21,060 nucleotides of DNA from an uncultured Bacteroidales bacterium (GTDB lineage Bacteria > Bacteroidota > Bacteroidia > Bacteroidales > Tenuifilaceae): assembly GCA_937915475.1 (NCBI GenBank), contig CALGIR010000036.1, positions 1 through 21,060 of the forward strand, written 5' to 3'. The notes under the pieces were generated by a model. It saw nothing but the letters and a program-made list of their open reading frames with translations. It searched no databases and had not been told where the DNA came from. A program made the translations under genes and the position numbers. Positions 1-7,964 of this stretch are shown here, piece by piece. The number at the start of each line of letters is the position of its first letter. The first letter of the stretch is position 1.

Positions 1-672
1 ACGCTGTTTTTCCTCGGCCAATCTGCGCTCTTCTGCCTGCTTACGTAATTTTTCTTGCTCAACTTTTCGAGCCACTTCAGCAATCTTTTTTTGGGCTTCG
101 GCCTCTTGTTTTCGTTTCTCGGCCTCTGCAGCTATTCTTTGCTTCTCCTTTTCTATCTCTTTTTTCTTAGCATCTTCTGCTAATCGTTTCTCCTCTTCCC
201 TAATCTGCTTCTTAAAGCTAGCGGAATAATCAGTATCATAATCAAAATCGCCCGAACGGGCATTGTACCTAATTTTAGCAACAGGATTGTTATAGATTTT
301 TATTGCACTTAAATCTGTTTGTGGCTCAAGATCAACATCAAAACCAATAATAGTCTGAGAGTTTCGTGGAAAATCGGATGGAATTCTTGTATTTAGGCTA
401 AACTTTTTGGTTACGTAGTCTTGTTTTTCGAAGGATAGGGTATAATCAGCATCAAAATCTAACTTAATATCAAACTTCCCCCCTTTGTCTAGTTGCTGAG
501 TTCCTATCCTTGACCCATCTTTAATGATGACCATTTGAGTATTATCTATATTACCCTTAATAATCCTTATCCTACCATGAACCTGAAGACCACCCTGGGC
601 AAAAACCAAAGTTGTGGAGACTATAGTAAAAAAAACAGTAGCAATAAGCAATTTTGCTATTGCTCCATTCAA
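1..672 (-). CDS. Secreted protein with N-terminal beta-domain and long charged coiled coil (3' end outside window)
   Basis: I do not recognise a named family; the reading frame is open from 672 to the window edge, so the C-terminus is missing. An apparent signal peptide (KLLIATVFF...TTLVFA) is followed by about 110 residues resembling the carboxypeptidase-regulatory/PEGA-like beta domains common in Bacteroidota surface proteins (pattern GGLQVHGRI... KGGKFDIKL... YTLSFEKQDYVTKKF). From about residue 150 the protein becomes an E/K/A/R/Q-rich helix (EEEKRLAEDAKKKEIEKEK and onward), a predicted coiled coil. No in-frame ATG exists between the upstream stop and the signal peptide. TTG at 672 gives a normal short signal peptide; TTG at 717 is a second option with a longer n-region. 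A good promoter lies at 761-791. The protein is probably periplasmic or envelope-associated; its function is unknown. Confidence 0.72.
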   Translation of the reverse strand, partial: MNGAIAKLLIATVFFTIVSTTLVFAQGGLQVHGRIRIIKGNIDNTQMVIIKDGSRIGTQQLDKGGKFDIKLDFDADYTLSFEKQDYVTKKFSLNTRIPSDFPRNSQTIIGFDVDLEPQTDLSAIKIYNNPVAKIRYNARSGDFDYDTDYSASFKKQIREEEKRLAEDAKKKEIEKEKQRIAAEAEKRKQEAEAQKKIAEVARKVEQEKLRKQAEERRLAEEKQR

Positions 673-760
673 AATGAAATTTTCGGAACTAAATATTGGG
701 TGATATTGTGATTTCAAATTAAAATATATTAATCGAAACTATGAATAAACGATTTAACTA

Positions 761-791
761 CAAATCTAAATTGTTGGCAGCGGATTACAAA
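761..791 (-). promoter_or_regulatory. Bacteroidota-type promoter for the coiled-coil protein
   Basis: On the minus strand a TTTG (788-791) is followed after 19 nt by TAGATTTG (761-768), an exact match to the Bacteroidota primary sigma-factor pattern TTTG-N19-TAnnTTTG. Transcription would start near 755, leaving a leader of roughly 80 nt to the TTG at 672. No transcript data are available, so the call rests on motif and spacing only. Confidence 0.55.
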
Positions 792-847
792 CTTGTTTAT
801 CAAATAATAGCATGGGTACATCTAATAAATTGATTACTGAACCCAGT

Positions 848-2194
848 TTAATTCTTTTTAACGACTAATTCGCCCTCAAAATGCATGGGCCTTTCAGGTT
901 CAATATCGTTGTAGTACAATATTCTATCTATTAATTCAGCAATCAGAATAAAGACTATTAATAGCTGATTAATGTAGTTAATGTTAGGGTTAAATGCAAT
1001 TATTCCAATTGGCAGTACAAAACCCAAGAAAAGTCTAAGAAAACTTACAAAGGTGTTCAGTGGCACTTGTTTTATCTCAACTATAGCAGTTCGCGCAATG
1101 AACAAAGCCGATTTAATGACGAGTATTAACAAGAGCAAATCGTAATAATTTGCAAAAAACGCAAAGAAAGCAGAAGCCGTTAAGATAGTGTTTGCACTGT
1201 GGATATAGGTATTATACCTTTTTCTTACTACTGAATAAACCATTTCAATACAAACCAGAAAGAGTAAGCCAGCAATATTTCCAATAATGAGCAAAGAGAA
1301 ACTATTTGTAATAAGTGCAACAAAAGCAGTTGCAGCAAAAAGACCAAACGATAAAATTTCACGAGCAAGCCAGCTGGTTTGGATATTAACTACTGAAAGA
1401 TATGCTTTCAGAGGTTTCCCAAGGTGAAAAACGCTAATCAGCGCACTAACAGAACCCAGCAAGATAAATACCCACAAAGGAAGTTCTATGCTTTGATCTA
1501 CTATGCCCGACCAAAACCAGCCAACCATTATAGACCCAATAAAGGTAAAAAGTGCCAATGGCCATTCTGCTTTTGAGTTGATTGACGATGATATTCCCTT
1601 TCTTGAAAACTGGATAAAATCATAACCTTCGACACCCGTTGCACCCATATTCTGGCTTGGTATATTTTGCAATACTTCATCGACAACAGTATTAATTCTT
1701 GGTGATATTGGATTTTGGGTAATCCCAAAACCTTTTGGTTTATCCATATCAACCGTACCAAATGATAGTGCCCCTGTGGGGCAATTTGTGGTACAAGCAG
1801 GTTCTTTACCCTCCTTTAACCTAGAGTTACAAAAGTTGCACTTTTCAATAACACCCTTGGCCTCGTTATACTTTGGAGCATCAAACGGACAAGCCCATGT
1901 GCAGTACTTACAACCAATACATTTATCTGCATCGTGAATTACTGCTCCGGTAACCAAGTCCATTGAATAAGCTCCACTTGGGCACGATTTTAAGCAAGGT
2001 GCTTCAATGCAATGGTTACAAGCAATTGATTGGTGGATAAACCCCAAAAGCGGAAGCTTTTCCTTGTTAAAATGATTGATGGTTCTCCAGCTAATTGGTG
2101 GAACGGTTTGGTTCTCATTGTAACACGCTACAAGACAAGCGTGGCAACCAACACACTTAGAATAGTCGAAAATAAAACCATTGCAGCTATTCAT
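848..2194 (-). CDS. Fused DmsB-DmsC: four-cluster [4Fe-4S] electron-transfer protein with DMSO-reductase-type membrane anchor
   Basis: The N-terminal half carries the four cysteine groups of DmsB-type proteins: C14/C17/C20/C24, C59/C62/C67/C71, C92/C95/C98/C102 and C119/C122/C134/C138. Each group should contribute to binding one of four [4Fe-4S] clusters. From about residue 205 to 440 the protein is hydrophobic, with around eight membrane helices. It contains the DmsC-like stretch SVFHLGKPLKAY...SWLAREIL (about 255-280), which implies menaquinol oxidation at the inner membrane and electron delivery to a molybdopterin catalytic subunit. DmsB and DmsC are separate in the E. coli system; here they are one 448-residue chain. 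The expected catalytic partner is not in the window. The gene starts 18 nt after the stop of the PLP-enzyme gene, so the two are probably cotranscribed. The electron acceptor (DMSO, other S/N-oxides, polysulfide or similar) cannot be read from this subunit. Confidence 0.9.
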   Translation of the reverse strand: MNSCNGFIFDYSKCVGCHACLVACYNENQTVPPISWRTINHFNKEKLPLLGFIHQSIACNHCIEAPCLKSCPSGAYSMDLVTGAVIHDADKCIGCKYCTWACPFDAPKYNEAKGVIEKCNFCNSRLKEGKEPACTTNCPTGALSFGTVDMDKPKGFGITQNPISPRINTVVDEVLQNIPSQNMGATGVEGYDFIQFSRKGISSSINSKAEWPLALFTFIGSIMVGWFWSGIVDQSIELPLWVFILLGSVSALISVFHLGKPLKAYLSVVNIQTSWLAREILSFGLFAATAFVALITNSFSLLIIGNIAGLLFLVCIEMVYSVVRKRYNTYIHSANTILTASAFFAFFANYYDLLLLILVIKSALFIARTAIVEIKQVPLNTFVSFLRLFLGFVLPIGIIAFNPNINYINQLLIVFILIAELIDRILYYNDIEPERPMHFEGELVVKKN

Positions 2195-2212
2195 TCAATA
2201 ATTTATTATAAA

Positions 2213-3388
2213 TCAATCTAAATTTCCTAAAGCCTCTTCAATGATACTGATTAGCCTATCGGAACTCTCAACACCAACCGAGAGTCTAATCATGCCAGGA
2301 TACGGAAACTTATCGCCCCAAACTGGCTCAATGGGCATTAGTGTGGTCTCTGTATCACCTAGGGTTGGAATTAGGGGAATTTCATCACGTAATAGCCTAA
2401 TGAACTTACTACACTTATGCTGTTTATCCTCAAAGCTACTCCCAGCAATATCAAAAGTAATGATGGCACCATACCCTTTGCCTTTAAACATTTTAAAAGC
2501 ATTAAAGTGTGTGGGATGGGTTTCGAGACCAGGGAAAAGCACCTTCTCGACCCTAGGATGATCATTTAAAAAGTATGCTAACACAAAGGCATTTTTAAAT
2601 TGTTTTTCAACTCTCAGATTATAGGTTTTAAGCTGTTCGCACAATCGGGCTGCATCATCGGGCGAAAGCATGTGCCCCACCAATTTTCTGTATTCTAATG
2701 CAGATTTTTCAATGGATTTATCGTTCCCGCTTAGTACCCCTGCCGAAATGGTTCCATGGCCAGCCAAGTACTTTGTAACGCTGTGTATCACTATATCAGC
2801 TCCAACCTCTAGAGGTTTCCACAAGTAAGGTGTAGCAAAGGTATTATCTACAATAACATAGGCTCCATGTTCCTTTGCCTTTTTTATAAATTCATTTCCA
2901 TCCAAAGCAATGAGCATTGGGTTGGATATTGCCTCAAAAAACACAACTTTTGGGTTGATATCTTTAAGTAATTGCTCAAATTTTTCGATACTGTAAGCAT
3001 CTCCTTCGGGAGAAAATCGGTGAATGTTTAATCCTCTGCGATAAATCAGCACGCTATCGATGTACTGATTTGTACCCCCATAAACCTCTGAAAAGAATAG
3101 CCAATTCTGATTGCTTCCTTTTTCCTGAAAGATTGACAGAGCCGTATCGATAGCAGACAATCCCGATTGGGTTAATATCGACCATTTACTGCCCTCAATA
3201 TCCATGAGCATGGTTTCGGCCTGAGCCACATTGGGATTTCTGTATCGACTATAGATATAAAGTTCGGGATCTCTATTGTATTCCAACTCATCAGAAAAAG
3301 CTTGTTTCATCGTAGGAATATCAACCAAATGAAAAGCGGTATCCCTATAAACCGGGATGCGAGTTGTTTTGGGTTTAGACGTTTTCAT
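2213..3388 (-). CDS. Cys/Met metabolism (trans-sulfuration) PLP-dependent enzyme
   Basis: This is a fold-type I PLP enzyme of the cystathionine gamma-synthase/cystathionine lyase/methionine gamma-lyase family, at the normal length of 391 aa. The family YSRYRNPN segment is at 46-53 (Y46 and R48 would contact phosphate from the partner subunit). TQSGLSA at 73-79 corresponds to the cofactor-binding loop. D181 in VDNTFATPYL would bind the pyridine nitrogen, and K206 in HSVTKYLAGHG is the Schiff-base lysine. Sequence alone does not separate synthase from lyase activity, so no symbol is given. The gene sits downstream of the ftsY terminator with a candidate promoter at 3473-3480 and is followed closely by the DmsBC fusion. 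It ends in TGA, showing that TGA is a normal stop in this genome. Confidence 0.9.
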   Translation of the reverse strand: MKTSKPKTTRIPVYRDTAFHLVDIPTMKQAFSDELEYNRDPELYIYSRYRNPNVAQAETMLMDIEGSKWSILTQSGLSAIDTALSIFQEKGSNQNWLFFSEVYGGTNQYIDSVLIYRRGLNIHRFSPEGDAYSIEKFEQLLKDINPKVVFFEAISNPMLIALDGNEFIKKAKEHGAYVIVDNTFATPYLWKPLEVGADIVIHSVTKYLAGHGTISAGVLSGNDKSIEKSALEYRKLVGHMLSPDDAARLCEQLKTYNLRVEKQFKNAFVLAYFLNDHPRVEKVLFPGLETHPTHFNAFKMFKGKGYGAIITFDIAGSSFEDKQHKCSKFIRLLRDEIPLIPTLGDTETTLMPIEPVWGDKFPYPGMIRLSVGVESSDRLISIIEEALGNLD

Positions 3389-3472
3389 TACAATTTTGGA
3401 TTAAGCATATATATCAATATGTGATGAACAAGGAGACTATTGGTTTAGCTACTACATACTAAAAACGCAAGC

Positions 3473-3480
3473 CAAATCTA
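3473..3480 (-). promoter_or_regulatory. Possible -7 element upstream of the PLP-enzyme gene
   Basis: On the minus strand this reads TAGATTTG, an exact TAnnTTTG match just beyond the ftsY terminator. I see no TTG/TTTG at the usual 17-21 nt upstream, so the upstream half is weak. The position fits a new transcript starting near 3467 and running through the PLP enzyme and DmsBC. Confidence 0.3.
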
Positions 3481-3505
3481 CAAAAAAAGGGCAAAACTGC
3501 CCTTT
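3481..3505 (-). terminator. Intrinsic terminator after ftsY
   Basis: On the minus strand an 8-bp perfect stem (AAAGGGCA / TGCCCTTT) with a 4-nt loop is followed by a run of T, starting 24 nt after the ftsY stop. It separates ftsY from the PLP enzyme-DmsBC pair. Confidence 0.75.
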
Positions 3506-3528
3506 AGTTATCCTTTAATATTTAAAAA

Positions 3529-4482
3529 CTATTGCTTGAAGAGAGAATCAACAAACGCAAACCGATCAAAAACTTGAAGATCGGTAACCTTTTCACCAAC
3601 TCCAATATATTTTACGGGAATCTTAAACTGGTCAGAAATTCCGAGCACAACACCCCCCTTAGCCGTTCCATCAAGTTTAGTGAGCGCCAATGAGGTAACC
3701 TCTGTAGCCAAAGTGAACTGTTTGGCCTGTTCAAATGCATTCTGTCCTGTGCTACCATCAAGCACCAAAAGGACCTCATGAGGCGCATCTGGGATTACCT
3801 TCTGCATCACCCTCTTTATTTTGGTAAGCTCATTCATTAGGTTAACCTTGTTATGTAGCCTTCCTGCTGTATCAATAATTACCAAATCGGCATTGTTTGC
3901 CTTTGCCGATGAAATGGCATCGAAGGCAACTGAAGCCGGATCGGATCCCATAGCCTGCTTAACTATAGGTACCCCAACCCTTTTTGCCCAAATCTCAAGT
4001 TGGTCAATGGCTGCCGCCCTAAAGGTATCGGCTGCGCCAAGATATACCGATTTGCCTTGTTCCTTATAAATATGGGCTAGTTTACCAATTGTTGTAGTTT
4101 TACCTACACCATTAACACCTACAACCATAATAACATACGGTGCTCCATCGGCAGTATTAATAGAGGTGTCAACATCACCAGAATCGTTTTGCGCCAGTAG
4201 TTCGGCAATTTCGGATTTCAGAATTTGGTTAAGCTCCGCTGTGTTCATGTACTTATCACGCGAAACTCTTTGCTCAATCCGCTCGATGATACGTAGCGTT
4301 GTCTCAACCCCCACATCGGAAGTAATAAGAACCTCCTCAAGATTATCAAGCACCTCATCGTCAACAGTTGATTTGCCAGCCACAATTCTTGAAAGCTTAG
4401 AAAAAAGACTTTGTTTGGTCTTTTCTAAACCCTTATCCAGCGATTCTTTAGAACTAGGCGATTGTTTTTTGAAAAACCCCAT
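3529..4482 (-). CDS. ftsY: Signal recognition particle receptor FtsY
   Basis: FtsY is the SRP-GTPase that docks SRP-bound ribosomes at the inner membrane for cotranslational insertion. The 317-residue protein is almost only the NG domain: a helical N domain (about 20-105) and a G domain with GVNGVGKTT at 122-130 (P-loop), DTFRAAA at 152-158, DTAGR at 204-208, TKLDGTAKGG at 268-277 and the closing GVGEKVTDLQVFD at 294-306. The acidic A domain of E. coli FtsY is absent, as in many non-proteobacterial FtsY proteins. The gene follows rpmB-rpmG-bL38 on the same strand, the usual Bacteroidota setting, but a hairpin at 4507-4545 lies between it and bL38. A clear terminator follows the gene. Confidence 0.97.
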   Translation of the reverse strand: MGFFKKQSPSSKESLDKGLEKTKQSLFSKLSRIVAGKSTVDDEVLDNLEEVLITSDVGVETTLRIIERIEQRVSRDKYMNTAELNQILKSEIAELLAQNDSGDVDTSINTADGAPYVIMVVGVNGVGKTTTIGKLAHIYKEQGKSVYLGAADTFRAAAIDQLEIWAKRVGVPIVKQAMGSDPASVAFDAISSAKANNADLVIIDTAGRLHNKVNLMNELTKIKRVMQKVIPDAPHEVLLVLDGSTGQNAFEQAKQFTLATEVTSLALTKLDGTAKGGVVLGISDQFKIPVKYIGVGEKVTDLQVFDRFAFVDSLFKQ

Positions 4483-4506
4483 ATCTCATTCAGGTTAATT
4501 ATTCCC

Positions 4507-4545
4507 AAAAACACAAAAGCTCCCTATATGTAGTATAGGAAGCTT
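4507..4545 (-). terminator. Hairpin with T-rich tail between bL38 gene and ftsY (terminator or attenuator)
   Basis: On the minus strand a 12-bp stem (arms 4534-4545 and 4517-4528, one G.U pair) with a 5-nt loop is followed by a T-rich stretch. It starts 25 nt after the bL38 stop and ends about 25 nt before the ftsY start. I see no TAnnTTTG promoter between the hairpin and ftsY, so it may be leaky and lower ftsY expression relative to the ribosomal genes. Confidence 0.55.
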
Positions 4546-4569
4546 AAGGTATATACATATCAAAGGAAA

Positions 4570-4728
4570 TTAAATTTTTCCGTCGAAAAAATCTTTGATT
4601 AAAACGTTTGGTATCATCTCCTCACGGAAAGCATAGGCTCCTGACTTGGGAGATTTTACCATTTTAATACACTTGGTGGTTATTCTTCCCTCACCTTTTT
4701 GTAAAGATGCAACTGCTTTCTTTGCCAT
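4570..4728 (-). CDS. DUF4295 family small ribosomal protein (bL38)
   Basis: A 52-residue basic protein beginning MAKKAVASLQKGEGRI and ending in KDFFDGKI. The MAKK start, the central TKCIKMVKSPKSGAYAF segment and the position between rpmG and ftsY match the Bacteroidota-restricted DUF4295 family. From memory, this family corresponds to ribosomal protein bL38 described in a Flavobacterium ribosome structure; I am confident of the family and less so of the name. The gene begins 12 nt after the rpmG stop, so the two are surely cotranscribed. Confidence 0.88.
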   Translation of the reverse strand: MAKKAVASLQKGEGRITTKCIKMVKSPKSGAYAFREEMIPNVLIKDFFDGKI

Positions 4729-4740
4729 AACTATTTAATT

Positions 4741-4923
4741 TTATTTTATTTCACGATGAACGGTTACTTTGCGTAAAACAGAGTTGTACTTTTTAAGTTC
4801 GAGCCTATCGGGAGTATTCTTCTTGTTTTTGGTAGTAATATACCTTGATATTCCAGGTTGACCCGACTCTTTGTGCTCTGTACACTCCAATATTACCTGT
4901 ACTCTATTGCCTTTTTTTGCCAT
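4741..4923 (-). CDS. rpmG: 50S ribosomal protein L33 (bL33), zinc-free form
   Basis: A 60-residue bL33 with the family pattern MAKKGNRVQVILECTEHK, then ISRYITTKNKKNTPDRLELKKYN and LRKVTVHREIK. Only one cysteine (C14) is present, so this is the C-minus type without the CxxC...CxxC zinc ribbon. It lies 11 nt after rpmB and 12 nt before the bL38 gene, forming a tight ribosomal operon. Confidence 0.96.
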   Translation of the reverse strand: MAKKGNRVQVILECTEHKESGQPGISRYITTKNKKNTPDRLELKKYNSVLRKVTVHREIK

Positions 4924-4934
4924 TGCTTAATACT

Positions 4935-5177
4935 TTAATAGATTTTAATTAAACCCTTTTCCTCAGCTTGCTTCAAAGCATTTTTTAGCCCTTTCTTATT
5001 GATTGTACGGATACCCGCAGCTGAAACCTTCAAGGTTACCCAGCGATTTTCCTCTTCGAGAAAAAACTTCTTATTCAATAGATTAGGATAGAACCTTCTC
5101 TTGGTTCTTCTGTTGGAGTGAGAAACATTGTTCCCTACCATTACTTTCTTTCCAGTAATCTGACATATTCGTGACAT
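4935..5177 (-). CDS. rpmB: 50S ribosomal protein L28 (bL28)
   Basis: An 80-residue bL28: MSRICQITGKKVMVGNNVSHSNRRTKRRFYPNL is cut here into MSRICQITGKK, GNNVSHSNRRTKRRF and the C-terminal VSAAGIRTINKKGL, all hallmarks of the family. Only C5 is present, so the zinc-binding cysteine set of some bL28 proteins is missing. It is the first gene of the rpmB-rpmG-bL38 block; I found no exact TAnnTTTG element in the 93 nt between cinA and rpmB. Confidence 0.96.
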   Translation of the reverse strand: MSRICQITGKKVMVGNNVSHSNRRTKRRFYPNLLNKKFFLEEENRWVTLKVSAAGIRTINKKGLKNALKQAEEKGLIKIY

Positions 5178-5270
5178 CGTTCCTTGGGTATTATCTTGTT
5201 TGTATAATTTTCTAAACAGTGCGCAAAGGACGCTATTTTTATTTAATTATCCAAAATATTCATATAAAAC

Positions 5271-6530
5271 TTATGTTTTTTCAGCCATTTTCTCTTCCAA
5301 AAGGATAAGCCTTAACATATTTAGCGCTGCAACAGCGCTTCTAAGTATATTTCGCTCTCTGTCTCCTCCAAACGTGTGTAATTCACTTACAACATTTTGA
5401 GGGGTTGCTACTGCTATCCATACTGTTCCCACAGGCTTCTCTTTTGTTGCACCAGTTGGCCCTGCTATACCAGAGGTTGCTATGGCATAATGCGTTTTGA
5501 AAATATCCCTCGCATTTGCTGCCATTGCTTCAACTACCTGTTGGCTTACTGCCCCAAACTTTTCAATATCGTTATTACTCACCCTAAGCTGTTCAACTTT
5601 AAGCTCGTTGGAATAGGCTACTATCCCTCCCACAAAATACTCTGAGGAACCCGAGTTCTCAGTTAAAAGCTGAGCAATTGTTCCCCCAGTGCAACTTTCG
5701 GCAACAGCCAGTTTGGCGTTTTTCTCTAAAAGCAAACGGGCAACGGTTCTAGCCATTGTATCATCATCGAAACCAAAAATATTGTTGGGGATAATAGACT
5801 TAAGCTTCTCTATTTGAAGCTGAGTATTATTTTTAATTAAACTAGTATCACTGCCAATGGTTGAAAGTCTTAACCTAATTGAATTTGGGCTAGGCAGGTA
5901 GGCTAAGCTAGTATTTTCTGGTAGGTTTCGTTCCCATTCTGAAATCTTTTCGGCCAAAAAAGACTCGGGCAGCCCAAATGTTTGTATGTTTTTATGGTAA
6001 ACCACCCTTGTGCCATTTTTGCCTTTAATTTCGGGTATAACATGGAGCTTCATTATAGCCTTCATCTCATAAGGCACGCCAGGCATTGAAACCATTATAC
6101 TTTTCCCATTTTCGAAAAGCATGGCGGGCGCAGTACCATTTGGGTTAAACAGCACTTTGCAATTATTTGGCACTTCTGCCTGTTTTGCATTCAGTTCGGT
6201 TAGCAGAAGTCCTCTTCGGGCAAAAATACCAGCAATATGGTCCAACGTGGGTTTATGAACGATTAGCTCAGCATTAAAGAGTTCGCATAGAGCATGCTTT
6301 GTGACATCATCGTTTGTTGGCCCCAAGCCTCCCGTTATAAGTACTATATCGAACTCGTTAAAGAGTTTACTTATAGTGTTTTTAATCTCCTCATATGAAT
6401 CACTTATTGATACTATTCTCCTTACGCTAACCCCAATGTTGTTCAGTTCAGTAGCAATCCAAGCAGAGTTAGTATCAACTATTTGGCCAATGAGTATCTC
6501 CTCACCTATGGTTAAAATGGCTGCATTCAT
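5271..6530 (-). CDS. cinA: CinA family protein with C-terminal nicotinamide-nucleotide amidase (PncC) domain
   Basis: Full-length two-domain CinA of 419 aa. The N-terminal MoCF/molybdopterin-binding-like domain (about 1-170) has LTIGEEILIGQIVDTNSAW at 6-24 and the TGGLGPTNDD loop at 66-75. In characterised CinA proteins this part carries ADP-ribose pyrophosphatase activity. The C-terminal CinA/PncC domain (about 255-412) has AESCTGG at 277-283, where S279 is the expected catalytic serine, followed by GGIVAYSNELK at 301-311 and ATSGIAGPTGATKEKPVGTVWIA at 351-373. Its role is recycling NMN to nicotinate mononucleotide in the pyridine-nucleotide salvage cycle. The gene lies 53 nt downstream of tRNA-Thr and upstream of rpmB on the same strand. 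Confidence 0.95.
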   Translation of the reverse strand: MNAAILTIGEEILIGQIVDTNSAWIATELNNIGVSVRRIVSISDSYEEIKNTISKLFNEFDIVLITGGLGPTNDDVTKHALCELFNAELIVHKPTLDHIAGIFARRGLLLTELNAKQAEVPNNCKVLFNPNGTAPAMLFENGKSIMVSMPGVPYEMKAIMKLHVIPEIKGKNGTRVVYHKNIQTFGLPESFLAEKISEWERNLPENTSLAYLPSPNSIRLRLSTIGSDTSLIKNNTQLQIEKLKSIIPNNIFGFDDDTMARTVARLLLEKNAKLAVAESCTGGTIAQLLTENSGSSEYFVGGIVAYSNELKVEQLRVSNNDIEKFGAVSQQVVEAMAANARDIFKTHYAIATSGIAGPTGATKEKPVGTVWIAVATPQNVVSELHTFGGDRERNILRSAVAALNMLRLILLEEKMAEKT

Positions 6531-6583
6531 TATTTTGTATCGATTTAAAGGTAAAAGTTAAACTTATTACCATTGTGTAGATG

Positions 6584-6656
6584 AGCCTCTCATGGGACTC
6601 GAACCCACGACCTGCTCATTACGAATGAGCTGCTCTGCCAGCTGAGCTAAAGAGGC
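6584..6656 (-). tRNA. tRNA-Thr (anticodon CGT)
   Basis: Read on the minus strand it folds as a full cloverleaf. The 7-bp acceptor is GCCTCTT/GAGAGGC (last pair T.G), the D stem is GCTC/GAGC, and the anticodon stem GCTCA/TGAGC encloses loop TTCGTAA with anticodon CGT, reading ACG threonine codons. The T arm is GTGGG-TTCGAGT-CCCAT, with a single-base discriminator. CCA is not encoded. It sits 20 nt after the M48 protease stop, so it may be processed from a longer transcript. Confidence 0.97.
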
Positions 6657-6676
6657 AATTAGTTGGCAAAATTATT

Positions 6677-7936
6677 CTATTTTTTGGTTTGGTGTCCCAC
6701 TCTATCTAATATTTTTCTTACTCTTAGGAAAAGGGTTGGGTGCGAATAGTTTACAAAAACATAAGCAGGATGAGGAGTGAGATTTGATAAACTTTCTTTG
6801 GATAGTTTTTTAAGTGCTGAAATCAATTCGTTGCCATAATTTAGCTTTGAAGCAAACTCATCGGCTTGATACTCCATTTTACGGCTCATCATGTTTGTTC
6901 CAATACCAATAATATGCTCAATTGGCATGAATAGAAGCCCAAAAGCTATTAAGCTTAAATGGAATATGGGCTCAGTGGCATTACTATAACCCAAAGCAAT
7001 AGATAAGTCTGTGCTTTGGGCAAAAAGATTAAATACATATAAGATTATGGCCATTTGCATCCCACCCAATGCAAAATTCATCCAAATATGCTTCTTTTTG
7101 TAGTGGCCAATTTCATGAGAAAGAACTGCTAATATCTCATTGTTTTGCATTGAGTTAATTAGCGTATCGTAAAGGATTACACGCCTGTTGCGACCAAACC
7201 CAGTGAAATAGGCATTTGCCTTTGAGCTACGCTTTGAACCGTCGATAACAAAAACCTTATTTACGGGGAAGCCAACCTTTTGGGCCAACTCCTTAATATC
7301 ATCATATAAATCTCCGCTAGCCAAAGGGGTTTGTTTGTTAAATAACGGAATAATTACCCTTGAATACAGTGCATTTGCTAGAAGTGAGAATAACAACATA
7401 ATAGCAAGCGCTATCAACCAAAACCATTGTCCTGATATCTGAAAAGCCAAAGTTATGAGCGCTAATAATCCCCCACCTAAAATAACAGCTAAAAATATCG
7501 ATTTTAAAAAATCGAACACAAAAAGTCGGGGTGTTACGCGGTTAAAACCATACTTTTCCTCGATTACAAATATTGACCAAAGCGAAAACGGGATTGACAT
7601 TATCTGACCTACAATGAATAATATTCCAAAAAATGCCAAGGTTGTCGTTACACCACTAAATCCAAATTGGGCTATGTAGCCATGAAGTTTACCAAGTAAA
7701 CCAAAGTATAGCACAAAGAATATTGCAACAAACGACAATGCACCCTGGATAAAGGAAAACTTTGTTGTCTCCGTTTTGTATTCCTGCTGCTTTGCATAGG
7801 TGCTGATATCGTATACATCGCTAAGAATATTGGGAATGGCTTTACTTCGGTAACGTAGATTTAGGACATCAAGTAATAGCTCAAATAAATAGTTTAATGA
7901 TATTAATATCAATATAATGAGAAGAATATTATTCAT
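6677..7936 (-). CDS. M48 family (Ste24/CAAX-protease-like) integral membrane zinc metalloprotease
   Basis: A 419-residue membrane protease with the Ste24-type layout. N-terminal helices lie at about 5-20, 60-85, 95-120, 143-165 and 170-190, then a catalytic segment and two further helices (about 290-305, 325-345). The zinc site HEIGH is at 274-278, with E355 in MEYQADEFA as the third ligand. NAYFTGFGRNRRVILYDTL (241-259) and NYSHPTLFLR (396-405) are the strongly conserved Ste24 segments. In eukaryotes the family trims prenylated proteins; bacterial members are thought to act in membrane protein quality control. It is 28 nt downstream of the DUF6340 gene and probably in the same transcript. 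Confidence 0.93.
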   Translation of the reverse strand: MNNILLIILILISLNYLFELLLDVLNLRYRSKAIPNILSDVYDISTYAKQQEYKTETTKFSFIQGALSFVAIFFVLYFGLLGKLHGYIAQFGFSGVTTTLAFFGILFIVGQIMSIPFSLWSIFVIEEKYGFNRVTPRLFVFDFLKSIFLAVILGGGLLALITLAFQISGQWFWLIALAIMLLFSLLANALYSRVIIPLFNKQTPLASGDLYDDIKELAQKVGFPVNKVFVIDGSKRSSKANAYFTGFGRNRRVILYDTLINSMQNNEILAVLSHEIGHYKKKHIWMNFALGGMQMAIILYVFNLFAQSTDLSIALGYSNATEPIFHLSLIAFGLLFMPIEHIIGIGTNMMSRKMEYQADEFASKLNYGNELISALKKLSKESLSNLTPHPAYVFVNYSHPTLFLRVRKILDRVGHQTKK

Positions 7937-7964
7937 GTTTTCAGGATTGTTTAAGCACCTATAT

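Noticed and set aside
1..200. Low-complexity repeat array at the left edge
   Set aside because: The repetitive look comes from E/K/A-rich coiled-coil codons on the minus strand, not from a DNA tandem repeat or CRISPR array.
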